Positions 23,274 to 32,638 are shown, numbered from the stretch's first letter. The stretch is 43,773 nt of DNA from Colivivens sp964537205 (GCA_964537205.1 CAZHZH010000010.1:1-43773); one strand, 5' to 3'. Numbers and translations are program-made. The notes: generated by a model not told the origin, from the sequence alone.

Positions 23274-24258
23274 GTTCTTTATATGTATTATTGTAGTTGT
23301 TCCTATTTAATTCCTCATACGCCTTATAAGCGTTCACAATCCTCGTTACCAACTTGTGACGGACAATGTCTTTATCGTTCATCTCAATAAAGCAAATCCC
23401 CTTCACATCCTTCAATACGTCCATCGCTTCAACAAGTCCCGACTTAACCTGCCGCGGCAGATCGACTTGGGTCACATCGCCAGTTATTATCATTTTAGTG
23501 TTATGCCCCATGCGTGTCAGGAACATCTTTATCTGCTGTGGCGTAGTATTTTGGGCCTCATCAAGGATAACCACCGCATCATTGAGAGTCCGCCCTCTCA
23601 TAAACGCTAATGGCGCAATTTGAATTGTTTGTTGTTCCATGTACTCCTGCAATTTCTGCACCGGAATCATATCCTGCAGCGCATCGTAAAGAGGCTGAAG
23701 GTATGGATCGATCTTCTCCTTCATGTCGCCGGGAAGAAATCCGAGTTTTTCCCCCGCCTCAACAGCCGGACGGCTTAAAACGATTCTCCTAATTTCCTTG
23801 TTCTTCAAGGCACGCACGGCGAGTGCGATACTCACATACGTTTTTCCGGAGCCGGCAGGTCCGACGGCAAACAGCATGTCATGCTTTTGATACGCCTCAA
23901 CTATGCGCTTCTGATTTTCGCTTCGTGGAGTAATCGCCTTTCCATTTATGCTGTAGCATATAGCAGAAGAGTCACCTCCGTCAGGACCATGCAAGATGTT
24001 GCCTGTTCCTCCTTTTATTATATTCAGAACCGACTCCTCGTTAAGCGAGTTGTACTTTACACAGTATTCCTGCAGATTGCGGATAACGTCCTCAAACTCA
24101 CACATTTCTTCCTCGTCGCCCAACACCTTCATCACATTGCCTCGGGCTACAATCCTCAACTTTGGATACAATGCCTTTATCATCTGCAAATTGCTGTTGT
24201 TGACACCGTAGAAAGTCAGCAGGTCTATGTCTTCCAATACAATATGCTTCTCAATCAT
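23245..24258 (-). CDS. PhoH-like ATPase
   Basis: 337 residues. The N-terminus (about 1-100) looks like the KH-type region that precedes the PhoH domain in PhoL-type proteins. Walker A GPAGSGKT is at 133-140, SRPAVEAGEKLGFLPGDMKEKIDPY is the PhoH signature, and VVILDEAQNTTPQQ is Walker B. PhoH/YbeZ proteins act with the YbeY endoribonuclease in rRNA processing and RNA quality control in other bacteria. ybeY is not in this window. Fourth-last gene of the glnS operon, overlapping purC by 29 nt. Confidence 0.9.
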   Translation of the reverse strand: MIEKHIVLEDIDLLTFYGVNNSNLQMIKALYPKLRIVARGNVMKVLGDEEEMCEFEDVIRNLQEYCVKYNSLNEESVLNIIKGGTGNILHGPDGGDSSAICYSINGKAITPRSENQKRIVEAYQKHDMLFAVGPAGSGKTYVSIALAVRALKNKEIRRIVLSRPAVEAGEKLGFLPGDMKEKIDPYLQPLYDALQDMIPVQKLQEYMEQQTIQIAPLAFMRGRTLNDAVVILDEAQNTTPQQIKMFLTRMGHNTKMIITGDVTQVDLPRQVKSGLVEAMDVLKDVKGICFIEMNDKDIVRHKLVTRIVNAYKAYEELNRNNYNNTYKEHEDSNKDKL

Positions 24259-24305
24259 TTCCAGTTGTCTGTTTCAAATCCGCCGCACTATAAAAATATA
24301 TATGT

Positions 24306-25787
24306 TCACTTCGTCCTGTCATACAAATTCATGATTGTATCGAAGTAGTCCTCGGGACGTACTCCCTTAAGTTCGTCAACCCAAAGCAATGCCACCATGT
24401 TGGGAGTGAACTTGCAAGCAAGTTCAAGGTTTCTCATGAATTCGTCACGATCATGCAACTGATACGCACAATGCGCGGCATATATATATGCTTTCACGTG
24501 TTCGGGTTCGTTCTTTCGTCTCGCTATCATTTCGAAAAAGAACTTAGCCGAGCCCCATTGCTTAACGTCACATAACAGAAAGGCTACCATAAGAATAGTC
24601 TCTATGTCATAATTATCACATACTATCATCTGAATAAAGGTTGTAAAAGCGGCACGTTCTTTACCCAGCTTACATTCTGCCGCTCCTTTCACATAGTAGT
24701 ATTGTGACTTTTCAGGGTTGTATCTGATAGACTTGTTTATCTCCCTCAACGAATCCTCATAACGCCCCGCATTTAGGTAAATTTCTGCGATGTAGCCATA
24801 AATTCCGGCTTTTGCCAACGGGTCTTTTATCTTCCATCTTGCATATTTCTTTGCCACCTCAATACAATCGTCTGCCTCAGCGAACTTTTTTTGATACATT
24901 AGGCTGTTCGCCAAAGGCAGGTAAGAGTTCTTGTCGCCCGTCATTTCTATATATTTTCGGTAGCCCTTTTCTGCCTCCGCATAGTTACCCAAGGCAAAAT
25001 ACCCAATCGAACGAATCAGCCAGGCCGTTTCGTCATCAGGTTTTATTGCCAAAGCGAATTCAGCGGAATTGACGGAATCCTCATAATCCTTTACGAGACT
25101 TTGCAACGACGCCAGACATCCCCAGCCCTCTTGATAGTAAGGTTTGCAATCAAGATACATCTTGTATAGCTCTATCTCTTCCAGGAGCATGCCTTCATCA
25201 TGGCACAGGTGTGTTATGCTTAAGTCTATCTTATCAACAGGAACGGGTTTGCATTCCTTAATAAACTGTTCTACCCACGATTTGATGTATTGGCTCACAT
25301 CATCATCTTCGCTTTTTAAGTCAACCAATGACATCAGTATATGCTGATAGGCTTCACGTAATCTGGTTTTATTCTCATCGTCGTCTTTCTCACATTCTTT
25401 TCTTTCAAGTGCAAGCCATTTAGAGAAGTATTCATCCGCCTTCTTGTAGTCACGATAAAGCGCACACTCCAACTGACCCCAGAAATAAAACACATCAATG
25501 TCACCATCAAGATCGTTTGTGTTGAGAATTTGTTCCGCTTCTTCAAATGAATCAAGACTTATGAGGGCATTTACCTTGATCGACAGCAAGCTTCCATCAT
25601 TCTTATGAATCTCCAAACCGTCATTTGCCGCTATAAGAGCGTCTTCCAACTGCCCCTCCTGCAGATAATGCTCCGCAATGTCTGCAAAATCATCAGAATC
25701 AAAGTAGAGAGTCCTTCCTTGTCGTTTTGCCTCTTCATAGGAGTCTAACAACTGTTTAAAACCTTCTGTTTCGTCAAAATTTACCAT
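24306..25787 (-). CDS. Tetratricopeptide-repeat protein
   Basis: 493 residues from ATG 25787; a TTG start at 25811 is possible but weaker. Almost entirely helical, with at least eight TPR-like pairs (for example FADIAEHYLQEGQLEDALIAANDGLEIHKND, and KPDDETAWLIRSIGYFALGNYAEAEKGYRKYIE in the middle, each continuing beyond the part quoted by helices of the same kind). No signal peptide or lipobox, so cytoplasmic. A scaffold role is all that can be said. It lies 39 nt after glnS and 47 nt before phoH in the same operon. Confidence 0.85.
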   Translation of the reverse strand: MVNFDETEGFKQLLDSYEEAKRQGRTLYFDSDDFADIAEHYLQEGQLEDALIAANDGLEIHKNDGSLLSIKVNALISLDSFEEAEQILNTNDLDGDIDVFYFWGQLECALYRDYKKADEYFSKWLALERKECEKDDDENKTRLREAYQHILMSLVDLKSEDDDVSQYIKSWVEQFIKECKPVPVDKIDLSITHLCHDEGMLLEEIELYKMYLDCKPYYQEGWGCLASLQSLVKDYEDSVNSAEFALAIKPDDETAWLIRSIGYFALGNYAEAEKGYRKYIEMTGDKNSYLPLANSLMYQKKFAEADDCIEVAKKYARWKIKDPLAKAGIYGYIAEIYLNAGRYEDSLREINKSIRYNPEKSQYYYVKGAAECKLGKERAAFTTFIQMIVCDNYDIETILMVAFLLCDVKQWGSAKFFFEMIARRKNEPEHVKAYIYAAHCAYQLHDRDEFMRNLELACKFTPNMVALLWVDELKGVRPEDYFDTIMNLYDRTK

Positions 25788-25826
25788 TGGAATATATTGG
25801 TTTACAAACAAGCAGAATGCCCCAGT

Positions 25827-27548
25827 TCATTTATTAGCCTTCACCCAATTGTCCTTTAGACCTACAGTGCGGTTGAACACGAGGTGTCCTGGAGTTGAAT
25901 CCTTATCAAGAGTGAAATAGCCAATACGTTGGAACTGCAAATAATCGAGAGGTTTGAATTCATTCAGATAAGGCTCGACATAACAATCCCGGACTTTTAG
26001 CGAGTCCTTATTAATAAGTTCCCGAAAGTCCTTACCAGTTGCTTCTGCCTCGGCTGACGGATTTTCGACCATGAACAATCGGTCATAAAGTCGGACTTGT
26101 GCTTTTACACAATGGTCACAACTTACCCAATGTATGGTTTTACCTTTTATCTTCATGTTGGCATTCGCCTCACCTGTCTTAGTCTCCGGAATGTATTCCG
26201 CGTAGATTTCCGTTACCGTGCCGTCAGCGTCTTTCTTGCAACAGTTCTCTTCCGGACACCTGATTATATAACTATTCTTCAGACGAACTTCCTTGCCCGG
26301 ACCAAGTCGGAAAAACTTTTTTGGGGCGTCCTCCATAAAGTCATCGCGCTCAATCCACAGTTCACGGCTGAACACGACCTTATGTGTTTTTGAGTGCTCA
26401 TCTTCAGGATTGTCAATAGCGTCGAGTTCTTCTGTCTTCCCCTCTGGATAATTGGAGATGATGAGTCTCACCGGATCGAGCACCGCAGCGACGCGCGTCG
26501 CCTTTTTGTTCAAATCATCTCGTACGGCTGCCTCAAGCATAGCGTAATCATTCAACGCATCGTACTTCGTATAACCGATCATCTTCACGAAATTGCGGAT
26601 TGATTCCGGACTGTAACCACGCCGGCGCATGCCACAGATCGTCGGCATACGAGGATCATCCCATCCATTCACGATACCCTCCTGTACCAATGCCAGCAGT
26701 TTACGCTTTGACATTATGGTGTAAGTAAGGTTGAGCCGGTTGAACTCTATTTGCCTTGGGCGATTGTCGTTGAGATCCTTGCCTTCTTTCAATTCATCAA
26801 TGAAATAGTCATAGAGCGGACGGTGAGGAACGAACTCAAGCGTACATATACTGTGTGTCACTCCTTCAAAGAAATCACTCTGTCCATGAGCGAAATCATA
26901 GTTAGGATACACATGCCACTTTGTCCCTGTACGATGGTGAGGAACGTGTTTTACCCGGTAAATTACCGGGTCACGAAACAACATGTTGGTATGCGCCATA
27001 TCAATCTTCGCACGCAACACCATGGTACCCTCGGCGATTTCGCCCCGGTTCATCTTGTCGAAAAGGCTCAAGTTCTCTTCTATAGGGCGGTCGCGATACG
27101 GACTGTTGACGCCAGGCTGTGTAGGCGTACCCTTCTGTGAGGCAATTTCCTCTGATGTCTGTTCATCAATATATGCCTTTCCTTCCTTTATGAGGCGCAC
27201 CGCAAAGTCGTAAAGCTGCTGGAAATAATCTGACGCATAGTAGACGTTACCCCATTTGAAACCGAGCCACTTTATGTCATCCATGATAGAATCGACATAC
27301 TCTACGTCTTCCTTTGAAGGATTGGTGTCATCAAAACGCAGATTACATACTCCGCCATATTTTTCAGCAATACCAAAGTCCATGCAGATTGCTTTTGCAT
27401 GACCAATATGCAGGTAGCCATTCGGTTCGGGAGGAAAGCGAGTCTGTATTCGTCCACCATTCCTCCCCTCTTCAAGGTCCTTCCTTACAATCTCCTCAAC
27501 AAAGCTTATTGGTTCTGTTTTAGGAGTTACTTTTTCCTCTATACTCAT
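25827..27548 (-). CDS. glnS: Glutaminyl-tRNA synthetase
   Basis: 573 residues. Class I synthetase: PPEPNGYLHIGHAKAI carries the HIGH motif near residue 48 and YTIMSKRKLL the KMSKS-type loop near residue 277. FDDTNPSKEDVEYV and the anticodon-binding beta-barrels (ending NRTVGLKDNW) are as in GlnRS rather than GluRS. It charges tRNA-Gln directly, so this organism need not depend only on the amidotransferase route. First gene of a six-gene operon. Confidence 0.96.
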   Translation of the reverse strand: MSIEEKVTPKTEPISFVEEIVRKDLEEGRNGGRIQTRFPPEPNGYLHIGHAKAICMDFGIAEKYGGVCNLRFDDTNPSKEDVEYVDSIMDDIKWLGFKWGNVYYASDYFQQLYDFAVRLIKEGKAYIDEQTSEEIASQKGTPTQPGVNSPYRDRPIEENLSLFDKMNRGEIAEGTMVLRAKIDMAHTNMLFRDPVIYRVKHVPHHRTGTKWHVYPNYDFAHGQSDFFEGVTHSICTLEFVPHRPLYDYFIDELKEGKDLNDNRPRQIEFNRLNLTYTIMSKRKLLALVQEGIVNGWDDPRMPTICGMRRRGYSPESIRNFVKMIGYTKYDALNDYAMLEAAVRDDLNKKATRVAAVLDPVRLIISNYPEGKTEELDAIDNPEDEHSKTHKVVFSRELWIERDDFMEDAPKKFFRLGPGKEVRLKNSYIIRCPEENCCKKDADGTVTEIYAEYIPETKTGEANANMKIKGKTIHWVSCDHCVKAQVRLYDRLFMVENPSAEAEATGKDFRELINKDSLKVRDCYVEPYLNEFKPLDYLQFQRIGYFTLDKDSTPGHLVFNRTVGLKDNWVKANK

Positions 27549-27620
27549 ATATTACCACGCTGATTTCGTATTTACACACTATTTAGTTCAGACAATCTGT
27601 CCAAGCAAACATATATTTTG

Positions 27621-27628
27621 CAAAGATA
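27621..27628 (-). promoter_or_regulatory. -7 box of the glnS operon
   Basis: TATCTTTG on the minus strand, 72 nt before the glnS start at 27548, in a divergent intergenic region. No convincing -33 at the usual spacing. Confidence 0.5.
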
Positions 27629-27712
27629 CAATTTTATTACCAAACATAGTTGCATGACTTTGAAAATTCGTAGTGGATGCCGTATTTCCCAATCATTTTC
27701 CATATCTTTGCA

Positions 27713-27720
27713 ACATAAAA
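27713..27720 (+). promoter_or_regulatory. -7 box of the small secreted protein gene
   Basis: TATCTTTG ends 14 nt before the ATG at 27735. It supports that start over an in-frame start at 27618. Confidence 0.5.
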
Positions 27721-27734
27721 GACAATACAATAAA

Positions 27735-28307
27735 ATGAGCGAATCTTCAATACGTGCCACGTTGTGCATTATACTACTCACCCTAAGCGCAAACATATCG
27801 GCACAGGACAACGAACAAAGGATAATTGAGGCCATCCAACAACAATATCAAAAAGCCGTTCGATGGGTAGAGGAGAGCCAGATGAGTGACGAGACTAACA
27901 ACTCCATGCAGATTGACATACGCCAGGTGACAAGCGGCCACACAACAAGAGTAAAGCGGTATGAGTTTTACTATCAGCCGGATACGTGGAACCTGTATTT
28001 TGTCAGGCTGTCTTACAACAAGGGAAGGCAACGGTATAACGAAGAGTATATGTTCGACGATAAGACACAAGATCTTGTATATGCGTCACTCAAGCATGAC
28101 ATACCGAATAGCAGCTCCAAATCAGAATGCAGGTGTTATTTCTATAACAAAGAACTATCCCACTATACAAAAGCAGAAATAAGAAGCGAAACAGGCAGAG
28201 CGAACAAGGACGGCGATACAGACGAGAGTACAAAATGGGAACAACAATCAAAAGCAAACGCCCGGGATATACAGAGAGTGTTCAAGGATCTCATTGACGG
28301 CCACTAA
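27735..28307 (+). CDS. Secreted protein of unknown function
   Basis: 190 residues. Residues 1-23 are a signal peptide cleaved after SAQ or nearby (LCIILLTLSANISAQ). The mature part is rich in charged residues and predicted beta strands (TTRVKRYEFYYQPDTWNLYFVRLSY, YNEEYMFDDKTQDLVYA), with one Cys-x-Cys (CRCYFY). It ends in a charged helix. I do not recognise a named family. It looks like a small periplasmic protein restricted to Bacteroidales. Its stop is 32 nt from the stop of the convergent lipid kinase gene. Confidence 0.65.
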   Translation: MSESSIRATLCIILLTLSANISAQDNEQRIIEAIQQQYQKAVRWVEESQMSDETNNSMQIDIRQVTSGHTTRVKRYEFYYQPDTWNLYFVRLSYNKGRQRYNEEYMFDDKTQDLVYASLKHDIPNSSSKSECRCYFYNKELSHYTKAEIRSETGRANKDGDTDESTKWEQQSKANARDIQRVFKDLIDGH

Positions 28308-28339
28308 CAACGGAAAGGCGTTTGAGAGAAGCCTCAACG

Positions 28340-29431
28340 TCATTGTTTTCCCGACCGGAATCTTTCCAATAGTCTCTTGGTATGTTCCTTAATAAGCATA
28401 TTGGTCTTCTGCGTTTGCTCTAAAAACTTTCTGTTGCTTCGCTTGTTTGCCTCGATAAGTTCCTCCGAACGCGCCTGCATCATACGGAACTGCTCAACAA
28501 TCACCGTCTGGATATTTTCAGCCATGTCCGACACCCCTTCTTCATTCGGGCACACACACCATAAGCCCTTAGGAACAATTGCTACCTCCACCTCGGCATC
28601 CGACTCCCTCGGATCACCATCAAAGTGTATCACTCCCGGATGGGAACGATGAACCGACAGGCTCTTGCAACGGAATGTACTGAAATAGTTGTTGTTTACA
28701 ATCTTTCCCTGCATCAGTTGCAAGGCGATCTGAGGAGCGTCGATCACAGTGAAAGGCTTGATTATAGTCACGTCAAGCAGTCCGTCACGCACCGACGCCT
28801 GGGGGGCGATGTAGAAATTGTTGCCATATTGCGATGCGTTTGCACAAGAGATCAAGAACGCTTTCTGCACACTCTGCTCTTCCTTCTCATTAACGACATC
28901 GATGACGTATGTCTCAGGATTGTATTTCAACCCGTTGTTAAGCACATTTTCTATATAGGCAAGCAACCCCCGTGTCTTCGACTTTGCGAATTTCTCAGAA
29001 ATAAATGCGTCAAAACCGATGCCACAAGTACAGAAAAACGGATGAAGGTTTATTACGCCATAGTCCATCTTACGCACCGTGCAACTGTTGATAAGCTCAA
29101 TAGCGCTAATCGGGTCGAGCGGGATGTGCAGATGCCTTGCCAGCCCGTTTCCAGAGCCACAAGGTATAATGGCAAGAGCCGTGTCAGTGTCTATCAGGGC
29201 GCAACCGACCTCGTTCATCGTACCATCGCCGCCTACAGCGCACACAATATCCGCACCATTGCGCACAGCCTCCCGCGCTATCACCGTGGCATGCCCGGCG
29301 TAATCAGTTTTCCGTATTTCATAGGAAAACAAATCCTTGTTGAGCCGTTTTTCAATTTGGCGCAATATCATCTTCTTACCCGAGACACCTGAAATCGGGT
29401 TGTATATAAAAACAATCTTCTTACTCTGCAT
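28340..29431 (-). CDS. Diacylglycerol/sphingoid-base-kinase-fold lipid kinase (DagK/YegS group)
   Basis: 363 residues. DAGK catalytic domain: IVFIYNPISG at the start, GGDGTMNEV (67-75) and CGSGNGLARHL (91-101) are the nucleotide and lipid-kinase signatures. A C-terminal beta-sandwich with HFDGDPRESDAEVEVAIVPKGLWV-like text follows. The last about 60 residues are a charged coiled-coil helix that ordinary YegS-type kinases lack. The family phosphorylates diacylglycerol or related lipids, and sphingosine kinases share the fold. Its start faces serine palmitoyltransferase across 285 nt, so a sphingolipid substrate is plausible but unproven. Confidence 0.83.
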   Translation of the reverse strand: MQSKKIVFIYNPISGVSGKKMILRQIEKRLNKDLFSYEIRKTDYAGHATVIAREAVRNGADIVCAVGGDGTMNEVGCALIDTDTALAIIPCGSGNGLARHLHIPLDPISAIELINSCTVRKMDYGVINLHPFFCTCGIGFDAFISEKFAKSKTRGLLAYIENVLNNGLKYNPETYVIDVVNEKEEQSVQKAFLISCANASQYGNNFYIAPQASVRDGLLDVTIIKPFTVIDAPQIALQLMQGKIVNNNYFSTFRCKSLSVHRSHPGVIHFDGDPRESDAEVEVAIVPKGLWCVCPNEEGVSDMAENIQTVIVEQFRMMQARSEELIEANKRSNRKFLEQTQKTNMLIKEHTKRLLERFRSGKQ

Positions 29432-29537
29432 GTATCTTCTTCAAGTAAATCTTCTACAAAAGTAAATAAAAAGGACGAGGTTGAGGTGCTTTCGACAAAG
29501 GTTTTTTACCGAACGAGTATTTTTTTAGAAAAAAGTG

Positions 29538-29567
29538 TTGAGCATGATGTTTTTTTTCGTAACTTTG
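29538..29567 (+). promoter_or_regulatory. Promoter of the serine palmitoyltransferase gene
   Basis: TTG (29538-29540), 19 nt, TAACTTTG (29560-29567). The predicted start near 29574 gives a leader of about 143 nt, the longest of the promoters found here. Confidence 0.78.
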
Positions 29568-29716
29568 CAGCCTGTACGGACTAAGATCGAACAGAATCAA
29601 ATAAATTAATAATAAAAATAGAATGAGTGTTCGGCAGAAATATTTGGTGTTACACCTTATTATATATAATATAAAGCCGAGAAATCTTAGAGATTGTACC
29701 GCACTCAAAATAAATT

Positions 29717-30904
29717 ATGGGTTTATTGCAAGAGAAATTTAAGGAGTATAGAGAACCCCAGAAGTATATGGCGGCAGGTATATATCCTTATTTTAGGGAA
29801 ATCGATAGTCATCAAGACACTGAGGTGATCATGGATGGCAAGAAAGTCCTCATGTTTGGTTCAAACTCCTACATGGGACTTACCTACGACAAGCGTATCG
29901 TCAATGCGGCTATTGCGGCCATAAAGAAATACGGAACAGGTTGTGCAGGCTCACGCTTCCTCAACGGGACTTTGGATCTACACATCAAACTTGAGCACGA
30001 ATTGGCAGAATTCGTCGGCAAGGATGAAGCGCTTGTCTACTCTACAGGCTTTACGGTCAATTCCGGTGTCGTATCAGCACTTACAGGGCGAAATGATTAC
30101 ATATTGGGAGATGACAGAGATCATGCTTCAATTGTAGACGGACGCCGCTTATCATTTTCTACATTCTATCACTACAAACACAACGACATGGCAGATTTGG
30201 AGGCACAACTCAAGAAGTGCCGTCCGGAAGCTATAAAGTTGATTGTCACGGATGGACTGTTTTCAATGGAAGGCGACCTTGCGAAACTACCGGAGATTGT
30301 GGCATTGAAGAAGAAGTACAACGCAAGTATAATGGTTGATGAGGCACATGGTATAGGAGTATTCGGAAGAAATGGGCGTGGGACATGCGACTACTTCGGA
30401 GTAACCGACGACGTGGATCTTATCATGGGAACGTTCTCCAAGTCCCTCGCGTCAATCGGGGGATTCATAGCGTCCGACAAAGATACAATAAACTATTTGC
30501 GTCATACTTCACGTACATACATTTTCAGTGCGAGCAACACACCTGCGGCCACAGCAGCGGCAATGGAAGCCCTTCATATTCTGAAAACTGAACCTGAACG
30601 CATTGAGAACCTTTGGAAAATAACTAATTACGCCCTCAAGGAGTTCAAAGACGCAGGGTTTGAAATTGGCGACACTGAAAGCCCGATTATTCCACTTTAC
30701 GTACGTGATGTTGAGAAGACATTTGAAGTTACCAAAAAGGCATTCGAGAAAGGCGTATTTATCAATCCTGTCATTCCGCCAGCCTGCGCTCCACAAGACA
30801 CATTGGTACGCGTCGCCCTTATGGCAACACACACCAAGGAGCAAGTGGATCGCTGCGTCTCAGCACTCGTTGACTCATTCAAAGAATTGGGACTTTTCAA
30901 GTAA
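29717..30904 (+). CDS. spt: Serine palmitoyltransferase (alpha-oxoamine synthase)
   Basis: 395 residues, PLP fold type I. It condenses serine with an acyl-CoA to 3-ketosphinganine, the first step of sphingolipid synthesis. FGSNSYMGLTYD and GTGCAGSRFLNGTLDLH are the substrate loops, IMVDEAHGIGVFG binds PLP, and GTFSKSLASIGGFIA carries the Schiff-base lysine. The related 2-amino-3-ketobutyrate ligase and AONS share these motifs; the N-terminal GLLQEKFKEYREPQKYMAAGIYPYF and full-length similarity in style to Bacteroides Spt favour Spt. Sphingolipids are major outer-membrane lipids in Bacteroidales. Confidence 0.88.
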   Translation: MGLLQEKFKEYREPQKYMAAGIYPYFREIDSHQDTEVIMDGKKVLMFGSNSYMGLTYDKRIVNAAIAAIKKYGTGCAGSRFLNGTLDLHIKLEHELAEFVGKDEALVYSTGFTVNSGVVSALTGRNDYILGDDRDHASIVDGRRLSFSTFYHYKHNDMADLEAQLKKCRPEAIKLIVTDGLFSMEGDLAKLPEIVALKKKYNASIMVDEAHGIGVFGRNGRGTCDYFGVTDDVDLIMGTFSKSLASIGGFIASDKDTINYLRHTSRTYIFSASNTPAATAAAMEALHILKTEPERIENLWKITNYALKEFKDAGFEIGDTESPIIPLYVRDVEKTFEVTKKAFEKGVFINPVIPPACAPQDTLVRVALMATHTKEQVDRCVSALVDSFKELGLFK

Positions 30905-30923
30905 CGACATTTAATCACGATAC

Positions 30924-30972
30924 AAAAAGACTCTGACAATCGAAACACTGCGTGTAGATTCAGGGTCTTTTT
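30924..30972 (+). terminator. Rho-independent terminator of spt
   Basis: AAAAAGACTCTGA pairs with TCAGGGTCTTTTT (one G-U type pair) across a 23-nt loop, starting 20 nt after the spt stop. The terminal U run is in the 3' arm. Confidence 0.8.
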
Positions 30973-31026
30973 ATTTGTTATATCCATCTAAGGTAGTTAA
31001 AACAATAATCACTTAAGACACATACA

Positions 31027-31707
31027 ATGAGAATAGACATACTTACAGTCTTACCCGAGTTATTAGAAGGGTTCTTCGACAAGTCGATCTTAGGGAGGGC
31101 ACAACACAAGGGACTTGCCAAAATACATATCCACAACCTTCGTGATTATACAGAGGACAAGCACAAAAGAGTTGATGATTACCCGTTCGGAGGATTCGCA
31201 GGCATGGTAATGCAATGCCAACCTATTGATTCGTGTATATCCGCTTTGAAAGCGGAACGTGATTATGACGAAGTCATATTCGTCACGCCCGATGGACAAC
31301 AATTCAACCAACCAATGGCTAACGAGCTGTCACTTAAGAAAAACATTATTATTCTGTGCGGTCACTACAAAGGGATCGACTACCGTGTACGCGAGCACCT
31401 TATAACTAAAGAGGTGAGTCTGGGCGATTTTGTTCTTACAGGAGGCGAGTTGGTCGCAGCGTGCATGGCTGACGCCATAGTACGCGTTGTTCCAGGCGTT
31501 ATTGGAGATGAGCAAAGCGCATTGTCCGACTCATTTCAAGACAATCTACTTGCCGCGCCTATTTACACCCGTCCAGCGGACTATAAAGGATGGAAAGTTC
31601 CTGAGATATTACTTTCGGGCAATCAGGCTAAAATAGAAGAATGGGAATTACAGCAATCACTGGAAAGGACAAAACGCCTGCGGCCTGACTTACTTGAAAA
31701 CAAATAA
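31027..31707 (+). CDS. trmD: tRNA (guanine-N1)-methyltransferase
   Basis: 226 residues. It methylates G37 of tRNA. SPOUT knot enzyme: MRIDILTVLPELLEGFFDKS start, RVDDYPFGGFAGMVM, IILCGHYKGIDYRV and SLGDFVLTGGELVA are the SAM-binding trefoil-knot segments, and RPADYKGWKVPEILLSGN is the typical C-terminal part. The usual partners rimM and rplS are not adjacent. It is followed 13 nt later by the GH16 gene, so co-transcription is possible. Confidence 0.95.
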   Translation: MRIDILTVLPELLEGFFDKSILGRAQHKGLAKIHIHNLRDYTEDKHKRVDDYPFGGFAGMVMQCQPIDSCISALKAERDYDEVIFVTPDGQQFNQPMANELSLKKNIIILCGHYKGIDYRVREHLITKEVSLGDFVLTGGELVAACMADAIVRVVPGVIGDEQSALSDSFQDNLLAAPIYTRPADYKGWKVPEILLSGNQAKIEEWELQQSLERTKRLRPDLLENK

Positions 31708-31720
31708 GACAAAGTTTAGC

Positions 31721-32557
31721 ATGCAATACACATTCCTGTTTATCATACTGCTGATCGGCACTATAAGTGCAAAAGCCCAAAAACTCATATGGCACGATGA
31801 GTTCAACAACAAAGGTCCAGTAAACGAAGACTATTGGAACTTTGAGGAGGGATTCGTCCGCAACCACGAATACCAATGGTACCAACCGGACAACGCATAC
31901 CAAACCAACGGAACACTCATTCTGGAAGGAAGGCTCGACAGCATTCCCAATCCATTCTACCATACGAACGCAAGAAAGAATGACTGGAGGTCAAAGCGCC
32001 CATTCGCACGATACTCGTCTGCATGTATCAACACACGAGGCAAGTTCGAATTCCTTTACGGTACGTTGGAAGTCCGCGCAAGAATTCCCGCAGTTATAGG
32101 CTCATGGCCCGCAATATGGCTTCTTGGCAGCAAATACAGTTGGCCATCTTGTGGTGAGATAGATGTAATGGAATACTATCACATCAACAATATACCTCAT
32201 ATCTTAGCCAACGCTTGCTGGGGAAGCGATGATAACAACGCCGTATGGAACTCCAAACGAATCAATCTCAAGCACCTTGTCGATAAAGACCCCTATTGGA
32301 CAGAGAAGTTCCATACATGGACTATGAATTGGACAGAGGACAGCATCAGCATATATCTCGACGGAGAATTACTCAACAATGTCGACCTCACTCGTACCGT
32401 CAATGGAAGTGCAGGAGGTAACGAGTGTCCGTTCCATACTCCGCAGTACATTCTGCTGAACCTCGCTATCGGGGGCGACAACGGCGGCGAGCCATGTACA
32501 GACGCCTTCCCGATGCGTTATGAGATAGATTATGTCCGAGTCTATCAAAATCAATGA
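31721..32557 (+). CDS. Secreted glycoside hydrolase family 16 (endo-beta-glucanase/laminarinase-like)
   Basis: 278 residues from ATG 31721; a TTG start at 31694 would overlap trmD. Residues 1-20 are a signal peptide (LFIILLIGTISAKAQ). The catalytic signature GEIDVMEYYH has Glu146 nucleophile, Asp148 and Glu151 acid/base. W-rich strands and the C-terminal GGDNGGEP loop and YEIDYVRVYQ ending are typical of GH16 laminarinases and lichenases. No binding module and no SusC/D pair are adjacent, so it is a lone enzyme rather than part of a visible polysaccharide-utilisation locus. Confidence 0.92.
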   Translation: MQYTFLFIILLIGTISAKAQKLIWHDEFNNKGPVNEDYWNFEEGFVRNHEYQWYQPDNAYQTNGTLILEGRLDSIPNPFYHTNARKNDWRSKRPFARYSSACINTRGKFEFLYGTLEVRARIPAVIGSWPAIWLLGSKYSWPSCGEIDVMEYYHINNIPHILANACWGSDDNNAVWNSKRINLKHLVDKDPYWTEKFHTWTMNWTEDSISIYLDGELLNNVDLTRTVNGSAGGNECPFHTPQYILLNLAIGGDNGGEPCTDAFPMRYEIDYVRVYQNQ

Positions 32558-32607
32558 CACAAAACACACTTCCGACAGCAGTAGCAAACAAACAACAAGG
32601 ACAAAAC

Positions 32608-32638
32608 TTGCTGTAATGAAATAAAAGATGTAACTTTG
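32608..32638 (+). promoter_or_regulatory. Promoter of the dipeptidyl peptidase IV gene
   Basis: TTG (32608-32610), 20 nt, TAACTTTG (32631-32638). The ATG at 32665 is 26 nt downstream of the box. Confidence 0.8.

Noticed and set aside
28319..28339. Inverted repeat CGTTTGAG/CTCAACG between convergent genes as a terminator
   Set aside because: Imperfect short stem with no T tract; too weak to call.
29623..29742. 39-codon upstream open frame overlapping spt
   Set aside because: No good ribosome site and A/T-biased composition; noted as part of the leader only.
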